Shown piece after piece: positions 50,535 through 57,862 of a DNA stretch of 64,000 nucleotides; position 1 is the first letter of the stretch; the number at the start of each line of letters is the position of its first letter. The position numbers and the translations under genes were made by a program. The stretch is from Microbacterium sp. Leaf159 (GTDB taxonomy: Bacteria > Actinomycetota > Actinomycetes > Actinomycetales > Microbacteriaceae). A model generated the notes under the pieces. It did not search any database. It worked only from the letters and a program-made list of their open reading frames with translations, and had not been told where the DNA came from. Location: contig NZ_LMOU01000003.1 of the NCBI RefSeq assembly GCF_001423615.1, positions 79,710-143,709 on the forward strand. Reading direction: 5' to 3'.

Positions 50535-50978
50535 TCAGCCGCGCAGCGCTTCGACGATCTTCTCGACGCGGCTATCGCGGGTCGCGTCCTGCTTGGCCTC
50601 GGCGACCGTGCGGGCATGCTCCTTGCGCACCGAATACGACAGGGCGTCGAAGGCGGCGCGCAGAGCGGGGTCCGCATCGAGCGCCGTCGCGAGTGCGGGC
50701 GGGATCTCGACCTCCCGCTCGGCGGCGTCCACCCGGATGACCGCGTCGACCTCCTGGTCGATCTCGACTCCCAGGTCGGCCCGCACGGCCTTGCTGAAGC
50801 CGATCATGTTCTGCCCGCCCATGCGGGCGAGACGCAGCCGGGCGGTGCGTCCGTCGATCGTGACGGCGACGGGGAAGGCCTTGCCGGCACCGAACGAGGC
50901 GACCTGCTCGTCGGTGAGGATGATGGCGGCGGCGGGGCCCCGACCTTCGAGGGTGGTGTGCAGGCGCAGTTCGCTCAT
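50535..50978 (-). CDS. DUF1905 / YdeI-OmpD-associated family protein
   Basis: A 147-residue cytosolic protein. The N-terminal ~90 residues match DUF1905, a small beta-barrel ('GPAAAIILTDEQVASFG', 'VTIDGRTARLRLARMGGQNMIGFSKAVR'), and the C-terminal ~50 residues match the OmdA/YdeI helical segment ('ALSYSVRKEHARTVAEAKQDATRDSRVEKIVEAL' region). Such proteins are widespread and linked to bacteriocin tolerance in one case, but function is unclear. Its start overlaps the SRPBCC gene stop by four bases. Confidence 0.85.
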   Translation of the reverse strand: MSELRLHTTLEGRGPAAAIILTDEQVASFGAGKAFPVAVTIDGRTARLRLARMGGQNMIGFSKAVRADLGVEIDQEVDAVIRVDAAEREVEIPPALATALDADPALRAAFDALSYSVRKEHARTVAEAKQDATRDSRVEKIVEALRG

Positions 50979-51445
50979 GCGGGCAGTGTACGCCCGCGCC
51001 CCTCGGCCTCGATCGCCAGCCGATCGTTGCGCTCTTCGATCAGCCGCCGCATGTACGCGCCCAGGACGAGACGGTCGACCACTCGTCCGATCGGGCCGAA
51101 CGGAGAGTGGAATCGGATCGTGTCACGCATCAGCGTGCCCTGCGGATGCTCCTCGAACACGTGCTCGTGCCAGAAGGATCCGAAGGGCCCCGAGATCTGC
51201 CGGTCGCGGAACCCGCGCGGTGGGTCGACGTCGTACACGATCGACCGCAGACGGAACGGGATGCCGAAGTGCCGCGCCCTCCACGTCACGGTCGTTCCCT
51301 CGCTGAACGTACCGCCGGCCGGGGCCTCGACCATCGTCTCGCCGTATCGCTCCATCGACCGCAGGTGCAGCCCGGGGTCGAGGGCGACGGCGAAGACGCG
51401 CTCGGGAGTGGCGGCGACCACTCGCTCGAGCACGAACTCGACCAT
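50975..51445 (-). CDS. SRPBCC (START-like) family protein
   Basis: A 156-residue protein with the helix-grip fold of ligand-cyclase/START-like proteins: a first strand 'FVLERVVAATPERVF', a central 'DPPRGFRDRQISGPFGSFWHEHVFEE' and a long C-terminal helix with 'RRLIEERNDRL'. These bind small hydrophobic ligands or act as cyclases. It starts just after the MarR gene (one-base gap) and overlaps the DUF1905 gene, so the three form one unit. Ligand unknown. Confidence 0.83.
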   Translation of the reverse strand: MVEFVLERVVAATPERVFAVALDPGLHLRSMERYGETMVEAPAGGTFSEGTTVTWRARHFGIPFRLRSIVYDVDPPRGFRDRQISGPFGSFWHEHVFEEHPQGTLMRDTIRFHSPFGPIGRVVDRLVLGAYMRRLIEERNDRLAIEAEGRGRTLPA

Positions 51446-51446
51446 G

Positions 51447-52001
51447 TCAGAGCGCGTCCGGCTGCGGCCGCGGGTCGCTGAAGTCGCCGGCGGCCTTGCG
51501 CATCCGCGCGACGATCGCGACGAGCTCGGCGGCGTCGGCCTTGCTGATCCCCGGGTCGGCGAAGACGTCGTCGTTCAGCGCGACGGTCGCACGGTCGACG
51601 AGTTCGCGACCGGCCTCGGTGAGCGCGAGCAGGGCTGCGCGTCCGTCGTGCGGGTGAGGTTCGCGCACGATCAGCCCGTCGCGCACCAGTCGCTCGGCGG
51701 TGCTCGTGACGGTCGTCGCATGCACCTGCAGTCGGGCCACGACGCTCGACAGCGGCAGGCGTCCGGACCGGCTGAACGCCAGCAGTCGCAGCATCTCGTA
51801 GCGGGCGAAGCTGAGCGCGAAGGGCTTCAGCGCCGCATCCACTCTCGCGAGCAGCAACTGCTGCGCCCTCATGACGGAGGTGACCACGGTCATGCCGTCG
51901 GCGGCATCGGTCCACCCGTGCGCGAGCCACTGCCGCTTCGCCTCGGCGAGCGGATCCACGGGCAGAGGGCGGGGTCGGACCACGGTTCTACGGTAGGGCA
52001 T
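51447..52001 (-). CDS. MarR-family transcriptional regulator
   Basis: A 184-residue winged-helix regulator. After a basic N-terminus come dimerisation helices, then the DNA-binding block 'LPLSSVVARLQVHATTVTSTAERLVRDGLIVREPHPHDGRAALLALTEAG', read in segments as helix-turn-helix plus the wing with the conserved D-x-R. It is divergent from etfB by 112 bases and heads a three-gene unit with the SRPBCC and DUF1905 genes. It may regulate its own unit, etfBA, or both. Confidence 0.88.
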   Translation of the reverse strand: MPYRRTVVRPRPLPVDPLAEAKRQWLAHGWTDAADGMTVVTSVMRAQQLLLARVDAALKPFALSFARYEMLRLLAFSRSGRLPLSSVVARLQVHATTVTSTAERLVRDGLIVREPHPHDGRAALLALTEAGRELVDRATVALNDDVFADPGISKADAAELVAIVARMRKAAGDFSDPRPQPDAL

Positions 52002-52083
52002 CCGCTCGCACGAGCGGGGAGGCGGTGCGGGACGGCCTCCTGGTTCTCAGTCGCTGCTCGGATGGGACTCAGTATCAACGCGC

Positions 52084-52113
52084 TAGAATCGACGCAGTCG
52101 TGAGGAGCAATCG
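52084..52113 (+). promoter_or_regulatory. -10 element and ribosome site of etfB
   Basis: TAGAAT at 52084-52089 is a good -10 element; the matching -35 is weak. GAGGAG at 52102-52107 lies six bases before the ATG. The rest of the 112-base divergent region shows no clean operator. Confidence 0.55.
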
Positions 52114-52890
52114 ATGAAGATCTTCGTCCTGGTCAAAGAGGTGCCGGACACCTATGGCGATCGCAAGCTGGACCTCGAGACCGGACTCGCCGACCGCGGC
52201 GCCGGTGACGTGGTTCTCGATGAGATCACCGAGCGGGCCCTCGAGGTCGCGCTGAGCCACGCCGACAAGAACGAGGGCACCGAGGTGGTCGCGCTCGCGA
52301 TGGCCCCCGGCGGCTCGACGGCGTCGGTGCGACGGGCGCTCGCGATCGGGGCGGGCTCTGCCGTGCACATCGCCGACGAGCAGCTCGCCGGAGCCGACCT
52401 CGGGCTCACCGCCGAGACGCTGGCCGCGGCGATCCGCCGTGCCGAGCCCGATCTCGTCATCACCGGCAACCTGTCGACCGACGGCTCGGGCGGCGTCATG
52501 GCGGCCATGCTCGCCGAGCACCTCGGCTGGGCCCAGGCGACCGCGCTCACGAGCGTCGAGATCACGCCGGAGGGCATCTCGGGAACCCGAGGGGCGGATG
52601 CGGGAGCGCAGCCGGTCTCGGCATCCCTTCCCGCTGTCATCTCGATCACGGAGGCGCTTCCGGATGCGCGCTTCCCGAACTTCAAGGGCATCATGGCGGC
52701 CAAGAAGAAGCCTCTCGAAGTGCTCACCCTCGAAGACCTGGGTGTCTCTGCCGACCCTGCGGCGGCGCCGCGCACGATCATGACCGCGGTGGCCGAGAAG
52801 CCGCCGCGTGCGGCGGGCGTGAAGATCGTCGACGAGGGCGATGCCGCCGAGAAGCTGGTGGAGTACCTCGTGCAGAACAGGCTGGTGTGA
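52114..52890 (+). CDS. etfB: Electron transfer flavoprotein, beta subunit
   Basis: A 258-residue cytosolic subunit of the FAD/AMP-containing electron carrier that accepts electrons from acyl-CoA dehydrogenases. It starts with the family motif [14 protein letters not shown] and contains '[21 protein letters not shown]', the AMP-site '[24 protein letters not shown]', and '[24 protein letters not shown]' near the end. It is followed by etfA one base after its stop. The likely donor in this window is the acyl-CoA dehydrogenase at 47350-48552. Confidence 0.95.
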   Translation: MKIFVLVKEVPDTYGDRKLDLETGLADRGAGDVVLDEITERALEVALSHADKNEGTEVVALAMAPGGSTASVRRALAIGAGSAVHIADEQLAGADLGLTAETLAAAIRRAEPDLVITGNLSTDGSGGVMAAMLAEHLGWAQATALTSVEITPEGISGTRGADAGAQPVSASLPAVISITEALPDARFPNFKGIMAAKKKPLEVLTLEDLGVSADPAAAPRTIMTAVAEKPPRAAGVKIVDEGDAAEKLVEYLVQNRLV

Positions 52891-52891
52891 C

Positions 52892-53863
52892 ATGACCTAT
52901 CCCGAGAACCCGATCCTCGTCCTGGTCGACCTCGACCCTGCCGGAAACCCCGCCAGCAGCACCGCCGCCCTGATCGGCGCCGCGTCGACCATCGGTGCGC
53001 CCGTCGCACTGGTCGTCGGGGGTTCTGCGGAGGCCTCCGCGAAGGTCGCCGAAGCCGGAGCATCCGTCGTGCTCACGGCCGACGCCGACGAGGCGACCCT
53101 CACGGTGCCGATCGTCGACGCCCTGCAGGCCGCTTTCGAGCAGGTCCGCCCGGATGCCGTGCTGATCTCGAACTCCATCTCCGGCCGCGACGTCGCCGGC
53201 CGTCTCGCGGTGCGCGAAAAGCTCGCTCTGTCGGTCGACGCCGTCGGCGTCTCGCGCGATGACGAGGGCGTCGTCGCGCACCACTCGGTCTACGGCGGCG
53301 CCTACCTCGTCGATTCGGCGCCCACCTACGGCGCCGCGGTCATCACGGTGCGTCAGGGAGCCGTCGACGCGCGCGCAGAGGCCGTGACCTCGCCGACCGT
53401 CGAAGCGCTGGACGTCGAAGCATCCGGTGCCGCGAGCGCCACCGTCGGCGCGGTCGAAGCCGTCGAGGCCACCTCGTCGCGCCCCGAGCTGCGCGGAGCG
53501 ACCCGAGTCGTCTCGGGCGGCCGAGGTCTCGCGTCGAAGGAGAAGTTCGTGCTCGTCGAGGAGCTGGCGGATGCTCTCGGCGCCGCCGTCGGCGCATCGC
53601 GCGCCGCTGTCGACGCGGGCTACATCCCGCAGTCGCACCAGGTCGGGCAGACCGGTGTCTCGGTGTCGCCGCAGCTGTACATCGCACTCGGCATCTCGGG
53701 GGCGATCCAGCACCGGGCCGGCATGCAGACCGCGAAGAACATCGTCGCGATCAACAAGGACGGCGAGGCGCCGATCTTCGACGTCGCCGACTTCGGCATC
53801 GTGGGAGACCTGTTCACGGTCGTCCCGCAGGTGATCGCGGCTCTCGAGGCGCGGAAGAAGTAG
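52892..53863 (+). CDS. etfA: Electron transfer flavoprotein, alpha subunit
   Basis: A 323-residue subunit. The C-terminal FAD domain shows [14 protein letters not shown], '[22 protein letters not shown]', '[13 protein letters not shown]' and '[23 protein letters not shown]', the standard FAD contacts. It begins one base after etfB and ends two bases before the cytochrome b gene, so the three are certainly one transcription unit. That tight coupling to a membrane cytochrome suggests a dedicated route from ETF to the respiratory chain. Confidence 0.95.
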   Translation: MTYPENPILVLVDLDPAGNPASSTAALIGAASTIGAPVALVVGGSAEASAKVAEAGASVVLTADADEATLTVPIVDALQAAFEQVRPDAVLISNSISGRDVAGRLAVREKLALSVDAVGVSRDDEGVVAHHSVYGGAYLVDSAPTYGAAVITVRQGAVDARAEAVTSPTVEALDVEASGAASATVGAVEAVEATSSRPELRGATRVVSGGRGLASKEKFVLVEELADALGAAVGASRAAVDAGYIPQSHQVGQTGVSVSPQLYIALGISGAIQHRAGMQTAKNIVAINKDGEAPIFDVADFGIVGDLFTVVPQVIAALEARKK

Positions 53864-53865
53864 AC

Positions 53866-55674
53866 ATGGCGACGCGGATACTGAGGCGCGGGCTGCCGCG
53901 TGTGCGCGGTGGCGAGCCGTGGCCCCCCGGGGCCGCGGTCGATGATGCCGAGAGCGATTCGTCTCCGTCGGCTCCGCCGTCTTCGCTCGAGGAGCGTGAG
54001 ACGGCGTCTCCGGTCGTCGAATCGGCTGTCGCCTCCCCGGTCGTCGAGTCGGCTGTCGCCTCCCCGGTCGTTGAGAGCGCCGCTCCCTCCCCGGTCGTTG
54101 AGCGAGGAGCGCAGCGACGAGACGAAACGCGCCACGTTGCGAGCGCGGCCGTCACGGCGTCATCCGTGCGTCGCGGTCTTCCGCGCACGTCGGGAGGAGA
54201 GCCCTGGCCTTCCGCGGGTGTGACGCCTGCGGGTGCGGATGGCGTTTCGACTCGGTCGGCTTCGTCGTTCTCGCTCAACGAGCAGGAGAACGCATCCGCC
54301 GTCGCTGCGGCTGTCGCCTCCCCGGTCCTCGAGCAGTCGGCGTCCCCCTCGGTGTCGGGATCCTCGACCGGTGAGCCCGCGACCTCGGCCTCTGTCGCTT
54401 CGGCTGCCGAGCCGACGGCCGGCCAGGCCGTCGAGCAGACCGGATCCGTGCGCCGCGGCCTGCCGCGAATCGCGGGCGGAGATCCGTGGCCGCCGGCCGG
54501 CACCGTTCCGCAGCTCGCCGTCTCGACGGGCTCCGCGACCGCGACCGCGACCGAGGACGTTGCCCCGGTCGTCGTGGCACCGTCTGCCGAGCCTGCTGCC
54601 GGAGAGGTCGCCGCGTCCGCTCCGGCCACCGCTCCCTCCACGGGCTTGGCCCCGGCCGCCGAGCCGGCGTCCGCATCCTTCGCCCTCGGCGATCCCTCGA
54701 TCCCGCTGCCCGCCCCGCGCACGGTGTGGAACGGCAGCGCTCCCCGTCGCATCACCGCGGCCGCTCCGGCATCCGCTCGCCCTCGCCCTCCGTGGACGCA
54801 GGCGATCGCCGGTCTGCTCGGCGCCGCTGCCCTCGGCATCCTGGCTGCGGCCGCTGTGGCATTCGTCCGGGCGCTGTTGAGCTTCCCGTTCATGCAGGAC
54901 TTCCTCGCGGCGTTCCCCGGCGAGTACGCACCCGCCGTCGCCGTCGAACCCGGGTTCGCGCCCTGGGTCAACTGGGCGCACTTCTTCAACGTGTTCCTGA
55001 TGGTGCTGATCATCCGGTCGGGACTCCGCATCCGCAGCGAGAAGCGCCCCACCGCGTTCTGGACCCCTCGGGGCGACCCCAAGGGCAAGGTCAGTCTGAC
55101 GATCTGGTTCCACCAGGCGCTCGACATCCTGTGGCTCGTGAACGGCGTGATCTTCGTGGTGCTGCTGTTCGTGACCGGGCACTGGGTGCGCATCGTGCCG
55201 ACGAGCTGGGAGGTCATCCCCAACGCGCTGTCCGCGGCACTCCAGTACATCTCGTTCGACTGGCCGACCGAGCACGGCTGGGTGAATTACAACAGCCTGC
55301 AGCAGCTCGCCTACTTCGTGACCGTGTTCATCGCCGCCCCGCTCGCTGCCGCGACCGGCTTCCGCATGTCTGGCATGTGGCCGAAGAAGGCCGAACGCCT
55401 GTCGAAGGCGTACCCGATCGAGTGGGCCCGCGCGCTGCACTTCCCGGTCATGATCTACTTCGTGGTGTTCATCATCGGGCACGTCGCCCTGGTGTTCCTC
55501 ACCGGATTCCTGCGCAACCTCAACCACATGTACGCCTCGTCCGATGCCGTCGGCTGGACCGGGTTCTGGGTGTTCGTGGCATCCCTCGTGGTCATCGCCC
55601 TCGGCTGGGTCGCGGCCCGGCCGCTCGTGATCGCGCCGATCGCCAAGCTGTTCGGCACCGTCTCCGGGCGCTGA
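53866..55674 (+). CDS. Cytochrome b/b6-domain membrane protein with repetitive N-terminus
   Basis: A 602-residue protein in the etfBA operon. Residues 1-305 are hydrophilic, Ala/Pro/Ser-rich and probably disordered, with three copies of RRGLPRxxGG(E/D)PWP at 7-20, 102-115 and 196-209 and a four-fold SPVVES-type repeat at 48-79. Residues 310-600 hold six hydrophobic helices with histidines placed for b-type hemes: His372 (WAHFF), His416 (WFHQ), His525 (ALHFP) and His539 (IIGHV), as in cytochrome b561/formate dehydrogenase gamma proteins. I infer that it passes electrons from ETF to quinone. No separate ETF-quinone oxidoreductase gene is in the window. Confidence 0.83.
   Translation: MATRILRRGLPRVRGGEPWPPGAAVDDAESDSSPSAPPSSLEERETASPVVESAVASPVVESAVASPVVESAAPSPVVERGAQRRDETRHVASAAVTASSVRRGLPRTSGGEPWPSAGVTPAGADGVSTRSASSFSLNEQENASAVAAAVASPVLEQSASPSVSGSSTGEPATSASVASAAEPTAGQAVEQTGSVRRGLPRIAGGDPWPPAGTVPQLAVSTGSATATATEDVAPVVVAPSAEPAAGEVAASAPATAPSTGLAPAAEPASASFALGDPSIPLPAPRTVWNGSAPRRITAAAPASARPRPPWTQAIAGLLGAAALGILAAAAVAFVRALLSFPFMQDFLAAFPGEYAPAVAVEPGFAPWVNWAHFFNVFLMVLIIRSGLRIRSEKRPTAFWTPRGDPKGKVSLTIWFHQALDILWLVNGVIFVVLLFVTGHWVRIVPTSWEVIPNALSAALQYISFDWPTEHGWVNYNSLQQLAYFVTVFIAAPLAAATGFRMSGMWPKKAERLSKAYPIEWARALHFPVMIYFVVFIIGHVALVFLTGFLRNLNHMYASSDAVGWTGFWVFVASLVVIALGWVAARPLVIAPIAKLFGTVSGR
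54093..54282. repeat. Inverted copies of a dispersed palindromic element inside the cytochrome b gene
   Basis: GGTCGTTGAGCGAGGAGCGC...GAGACGAAACGC runs at 54093-54130, and a related element in the opposite orientation (GCGTTTCGACTCGG...CTCGCTCAACGA) runs at 54242-54280. Just upstream, the tandem CCCCGGTCGTYGAG recurs at 54055-54100. Sequences of the form TCGTTGAGCGAG...GAAACGC look like intergenic palindromes rather than protein-coding DNA; here both are read in frame in the disordered linker. Confidence 0.6.
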
Positions 55675-55713
55675 CCCGTTCGCGATTCCGCACGGATCTC
55701 TCCCGGACCCAGC

Positions 55714-55748
55714 GAAACGGCCCCCTGCCTGTGGCAGGGGGCCGTTTC
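55714..55748. terminator. Strong bidirectional hairpin terminator
   Basis: A perfect 16-bp stem, GAAACGGCCCCCTGCC at 55714-55729 and its complement at 55733-55748, with a three-base loop. It ends the etfBA-cytochrome b operon and the convergent acetyltransferase gene. Confidence 0.9.
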
Positions 55749-55786
55749 ATGCGGAGTCGTGAACGCGAGGTTCACGAGGCGCCGGT

Positions 55787-56293
55787 TCAGCGGACGAAGC
55801 GGACCTCGGTCAGCGTCTCGCCGAGGAACGGCTCGGTGTGGCTGGCGCCGTCGAGCTCGAACCCGTTGCGCGTGTAGAAGCGGTGGGCGCGGGGGTTGTC
55901 GTCCGCGACCCAGAGATAGAGGGACTCGTCCTTCTCGACCGCGGCGTCGAACAGCTTCTGGCCGATGCCGGTCGAGTGGTACGCGTCGAGCAGGTAGATG
56001 AAGTACAGCTCGCGGAACGCGGGAGCATCCTTGTCGCGGGCGGGACCGGAGCCGACGAAGCCGACGATCTCTCCGTCGACGAGCGCCGCGCGCATCGTGA
56101 ACTCGGGGCCCTGAGAGGCCCAGTGCGTCCACAGCTCGGCCATGCGCCGAGGCGAGACCTTCTCGAGCGCTGCCTTGCTGATCAGGTGGTCGTAGGTCTC
56201 GTGCCAGCACTGCGCGTGCACGCGACCCAGGGCTTCCGCATCCACATCACGGACCGGACGGACGATGACTTCAGGCTGGGCTTCGGCGCTCAT
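55787..56293 (-). CDS. GNAT-family N-acetyltransferase
   Basis: A 168-residue acetyl-CoA-dependent transferase. It has the GNAT core with 'IVRPVRDVDAEALGRVHAQCW' at the start, motif A 'LYFIYLLDAYHSTGIGQKLFDAAV' with the Q/R-x-x-G-x-G/A pyrophosphate loop (HSTGIG), and motif B 'LWVADDNPRAHRFYTRNGFE'. Cytosolic monocistronic gene. Such proteins acetylate small amines, antibiotics or protein termini; the substrate is not indicated by context. Confidence 0.9.
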   Translation of the reverse strand: MSAEAQPEVIVRPVRDVDAEALGRVHAQCWHETYDHLISKAALEKVSPRRMAELWTHWASQGPEFTMRAALVDGEIVGFVGSGPARDKDAPAFRELYFIYLLDAYHSTGIGQKLFDAAVEKDESLYLWVADDNPRAHRFYTRNGFELDGASHTEPFLGETLTEVRFVR

Positions 56294-56423
56294 ATCGTGA
56301 CTCTACGCGCGGCCTCCGGGATCAGGAAATCGAGCGGAAGCGTTCCCACAGCACCGATATGCCGGTGGAGGGTTCGCACAACGATGTTCGCGATCCGTTC
56401 GTCGATGGCTACGATCAGTCCTC

Positions 56424-56984
56424 GTGAACGTGATCTGGCGCACTCTCCTCGTGATCCTCTCCGCCCGCCGCCGAGTGCGCCGAGGCAAGACGCTCGACGC
56501 CGCCTCCGTCAGCAGCATCAGGCTGACGACGCTCCCCACCGACATCGACATCCTGCGCCACATGAACAACGGTCGATACCTGTCGCTGTTCGACCTCGGC
56601 CGCTGGGACCTGCTGATCCGCACGGGGCTGTTCGACGCGATGAACGAGCACGGCTGGTACGCCGTGGTGTCGAGCGAGACCGTGACCTTCCGCAAGTCTC
56701 TGCAGCTCTGGCAGCGGTTCGAGGTGCAGTCGCGGTTCATCGGACACGACGACAAGGCCGTGTTCCTCGAGCACCGGGCCGTCGTCCACGGTGAGATCTA
56801 CGCACGGGTGATCGTGCGCTCGCGGATGCTGCGCCGCACCGGAGGCACGGTGAGCAACGAAGAGCTGTTCGCCGCCGTCGGCAAGCCGGAGGGCGTGCCC
56901 GAGATCGACCCGTGGGTGCACGACTGGGCGGCGGCATCCGCTCTTCCTCCCGTGCGCAGCTCGGCGCCGAGCGTGTGGAACTGA
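56424..56984 (+). CDS. Acyl-CoA thioesterase-like hotdog protein
   Basis: A 186-residue hotdog-fold protein. The strand-helix 'TTLPTDIDILRHMNNGRYLSLFDLGRWDLL' contains the D..RHMNN..Y motif of 4-hydroxybenzoyl-CoA-type thioesterases, with the catalytic Asp/Asn position present. It starts with GTG; TACGAT at 56410-56415 ends eight bases upstream and there is no ribosome site, so the message may be leaderless. It is followed four bases later by an SDR gene. Preferred acyl chain unknown. Confidence 0.86.
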   Translation: MNVIWRTLLVILSARRRVRRGKTLDAASVSSIRLTTLPTDIDILRHMNNGRYLSLFDLGRWDLLIRTGLFDAMNEHGWYAVVSSETVTFRKSLQLWQRFEVQSRFIGHDDKAVFLEHRAVVHGEIYARVIVRSRMLRRTGGTVSNEELFAAVGKPEGVPEIDPWVHDWAAASALPPVRSSAPSVWN

Positions 56985-56988
56985 CGCC

Positions 56989-57813
56989 GTGAACGATCCG
57001 TGGGGTCTCGAGACGCGTGCGCCGGGGGCGACTCTGCTGGTCGGATGCGGCAAGCTCGGTGCTCGGCTCGGGCAGCGGCTGCAGGCGCAGGGGTCGCCGG
57101 TGACGGCCATGCGTCGCCATGCGGGCGATCTGCCGTTCCCGACCATCGAGGCCGATCTGTCGCGTCCGCTCGACCGCGCGCTGCCCGCCTTCGACTCCGT
57201 CGTCATCACGCTGCCGCCGAGCACCGAGGGCGACTCGATCTACCCGCCGGCACTCCGCGGACTCGCGGATGCGCTGCCGGCGATGCCGTCGCGGGTCGTC
57301 TTCGTGTCGTCGACCCGGGTGTTCGAGGGACGACCCGGTGAGACACCGCTGACCGAGCGCGACGCCCCTGCCGTGTCGAGCGAGCGGGGCGGCGACCTGC
57401 TCGAGGGCGAGCACCTGGCGATGGAGCTGTTCGGTGCGCGCATCGTGCGCCCGGCCGGCATCTACGGGCCCGGGCGCGACTACCTGATCCGCCGTGTGCG
57501 CGAGGGTGCGCCGGTCGATCACACCCGCCGCACGAACCGCATCCACGAGACCGATCTCGTGCGCCTGCTCGAGGCCATGCTGCGTGCCGACTCCGCGCCA
57601 CCGCTGATCCACGCCGTCGACACCGAGCCGGTGCTGCTCGGAGACGTGGCCGCGCACATCACCGCACGGCTCGGGGTCGAGGCGCTGCCGCACGTCGAGC
57701 CCGAGGTCGGCGGCGGGACGGTTCTCGACGGGCACCTGCTGCGGGAGTTCCTGGGTGAGCTGGAGTACCCGACCTTCCGCACCGGGTACGACGAGATGAT
57801 CGCCGCGCTCTGA
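56989..57813 (+). CDS. NAD(P)-binding SDR-like protein (YeeZ/UDP-sugar epimerase type)
   Basis: A 274-residue Rossmann-fold protein. The dinucleotide loop is GCGKLGARLG at 19-28, a single-G variant seen in YeeZ-like atypical SDRs. 'VVFVSSTRVFEG' and 'IVRPAGIYGPGRDYLIRR' are epimerase-family features, but the usual YxxxK catalytic pair is missing, as in YeeZ. It starts with GTG four bases after the thioesterase stop, so the pair is co-transcribed. Reaction unknown. Confidence 0.82.
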   Translation: MNDPWGLETRAPGATLLVGCGKLGARLGQRLQAQGSPVTAMRRHAGDLPFPTIEADLSRPLDRALPAFDSVVITLPPSTEGDSIYPPALRGLADALPAMPSRVVFVSSTRVFEGRPGETPLTERDAPAVSSERGGDLLEGEHLAMELFGARIVRPAGIYGPGRDYLIRRVREGAPVDHTRRTNRIHETDLVRLLEAMLRADSAPPLIHAVDTEPVLLGDVAAHITARLGVEALPHVEPEVGGGTVLDGHLLREFLGELEYPTFRTGYDEMIAAL

Positions 57814-57862
57814 GCGCCCGTCGCTCAAGGGCAGGCACGCCTCTCAGTCCTAGGCTGAGATC

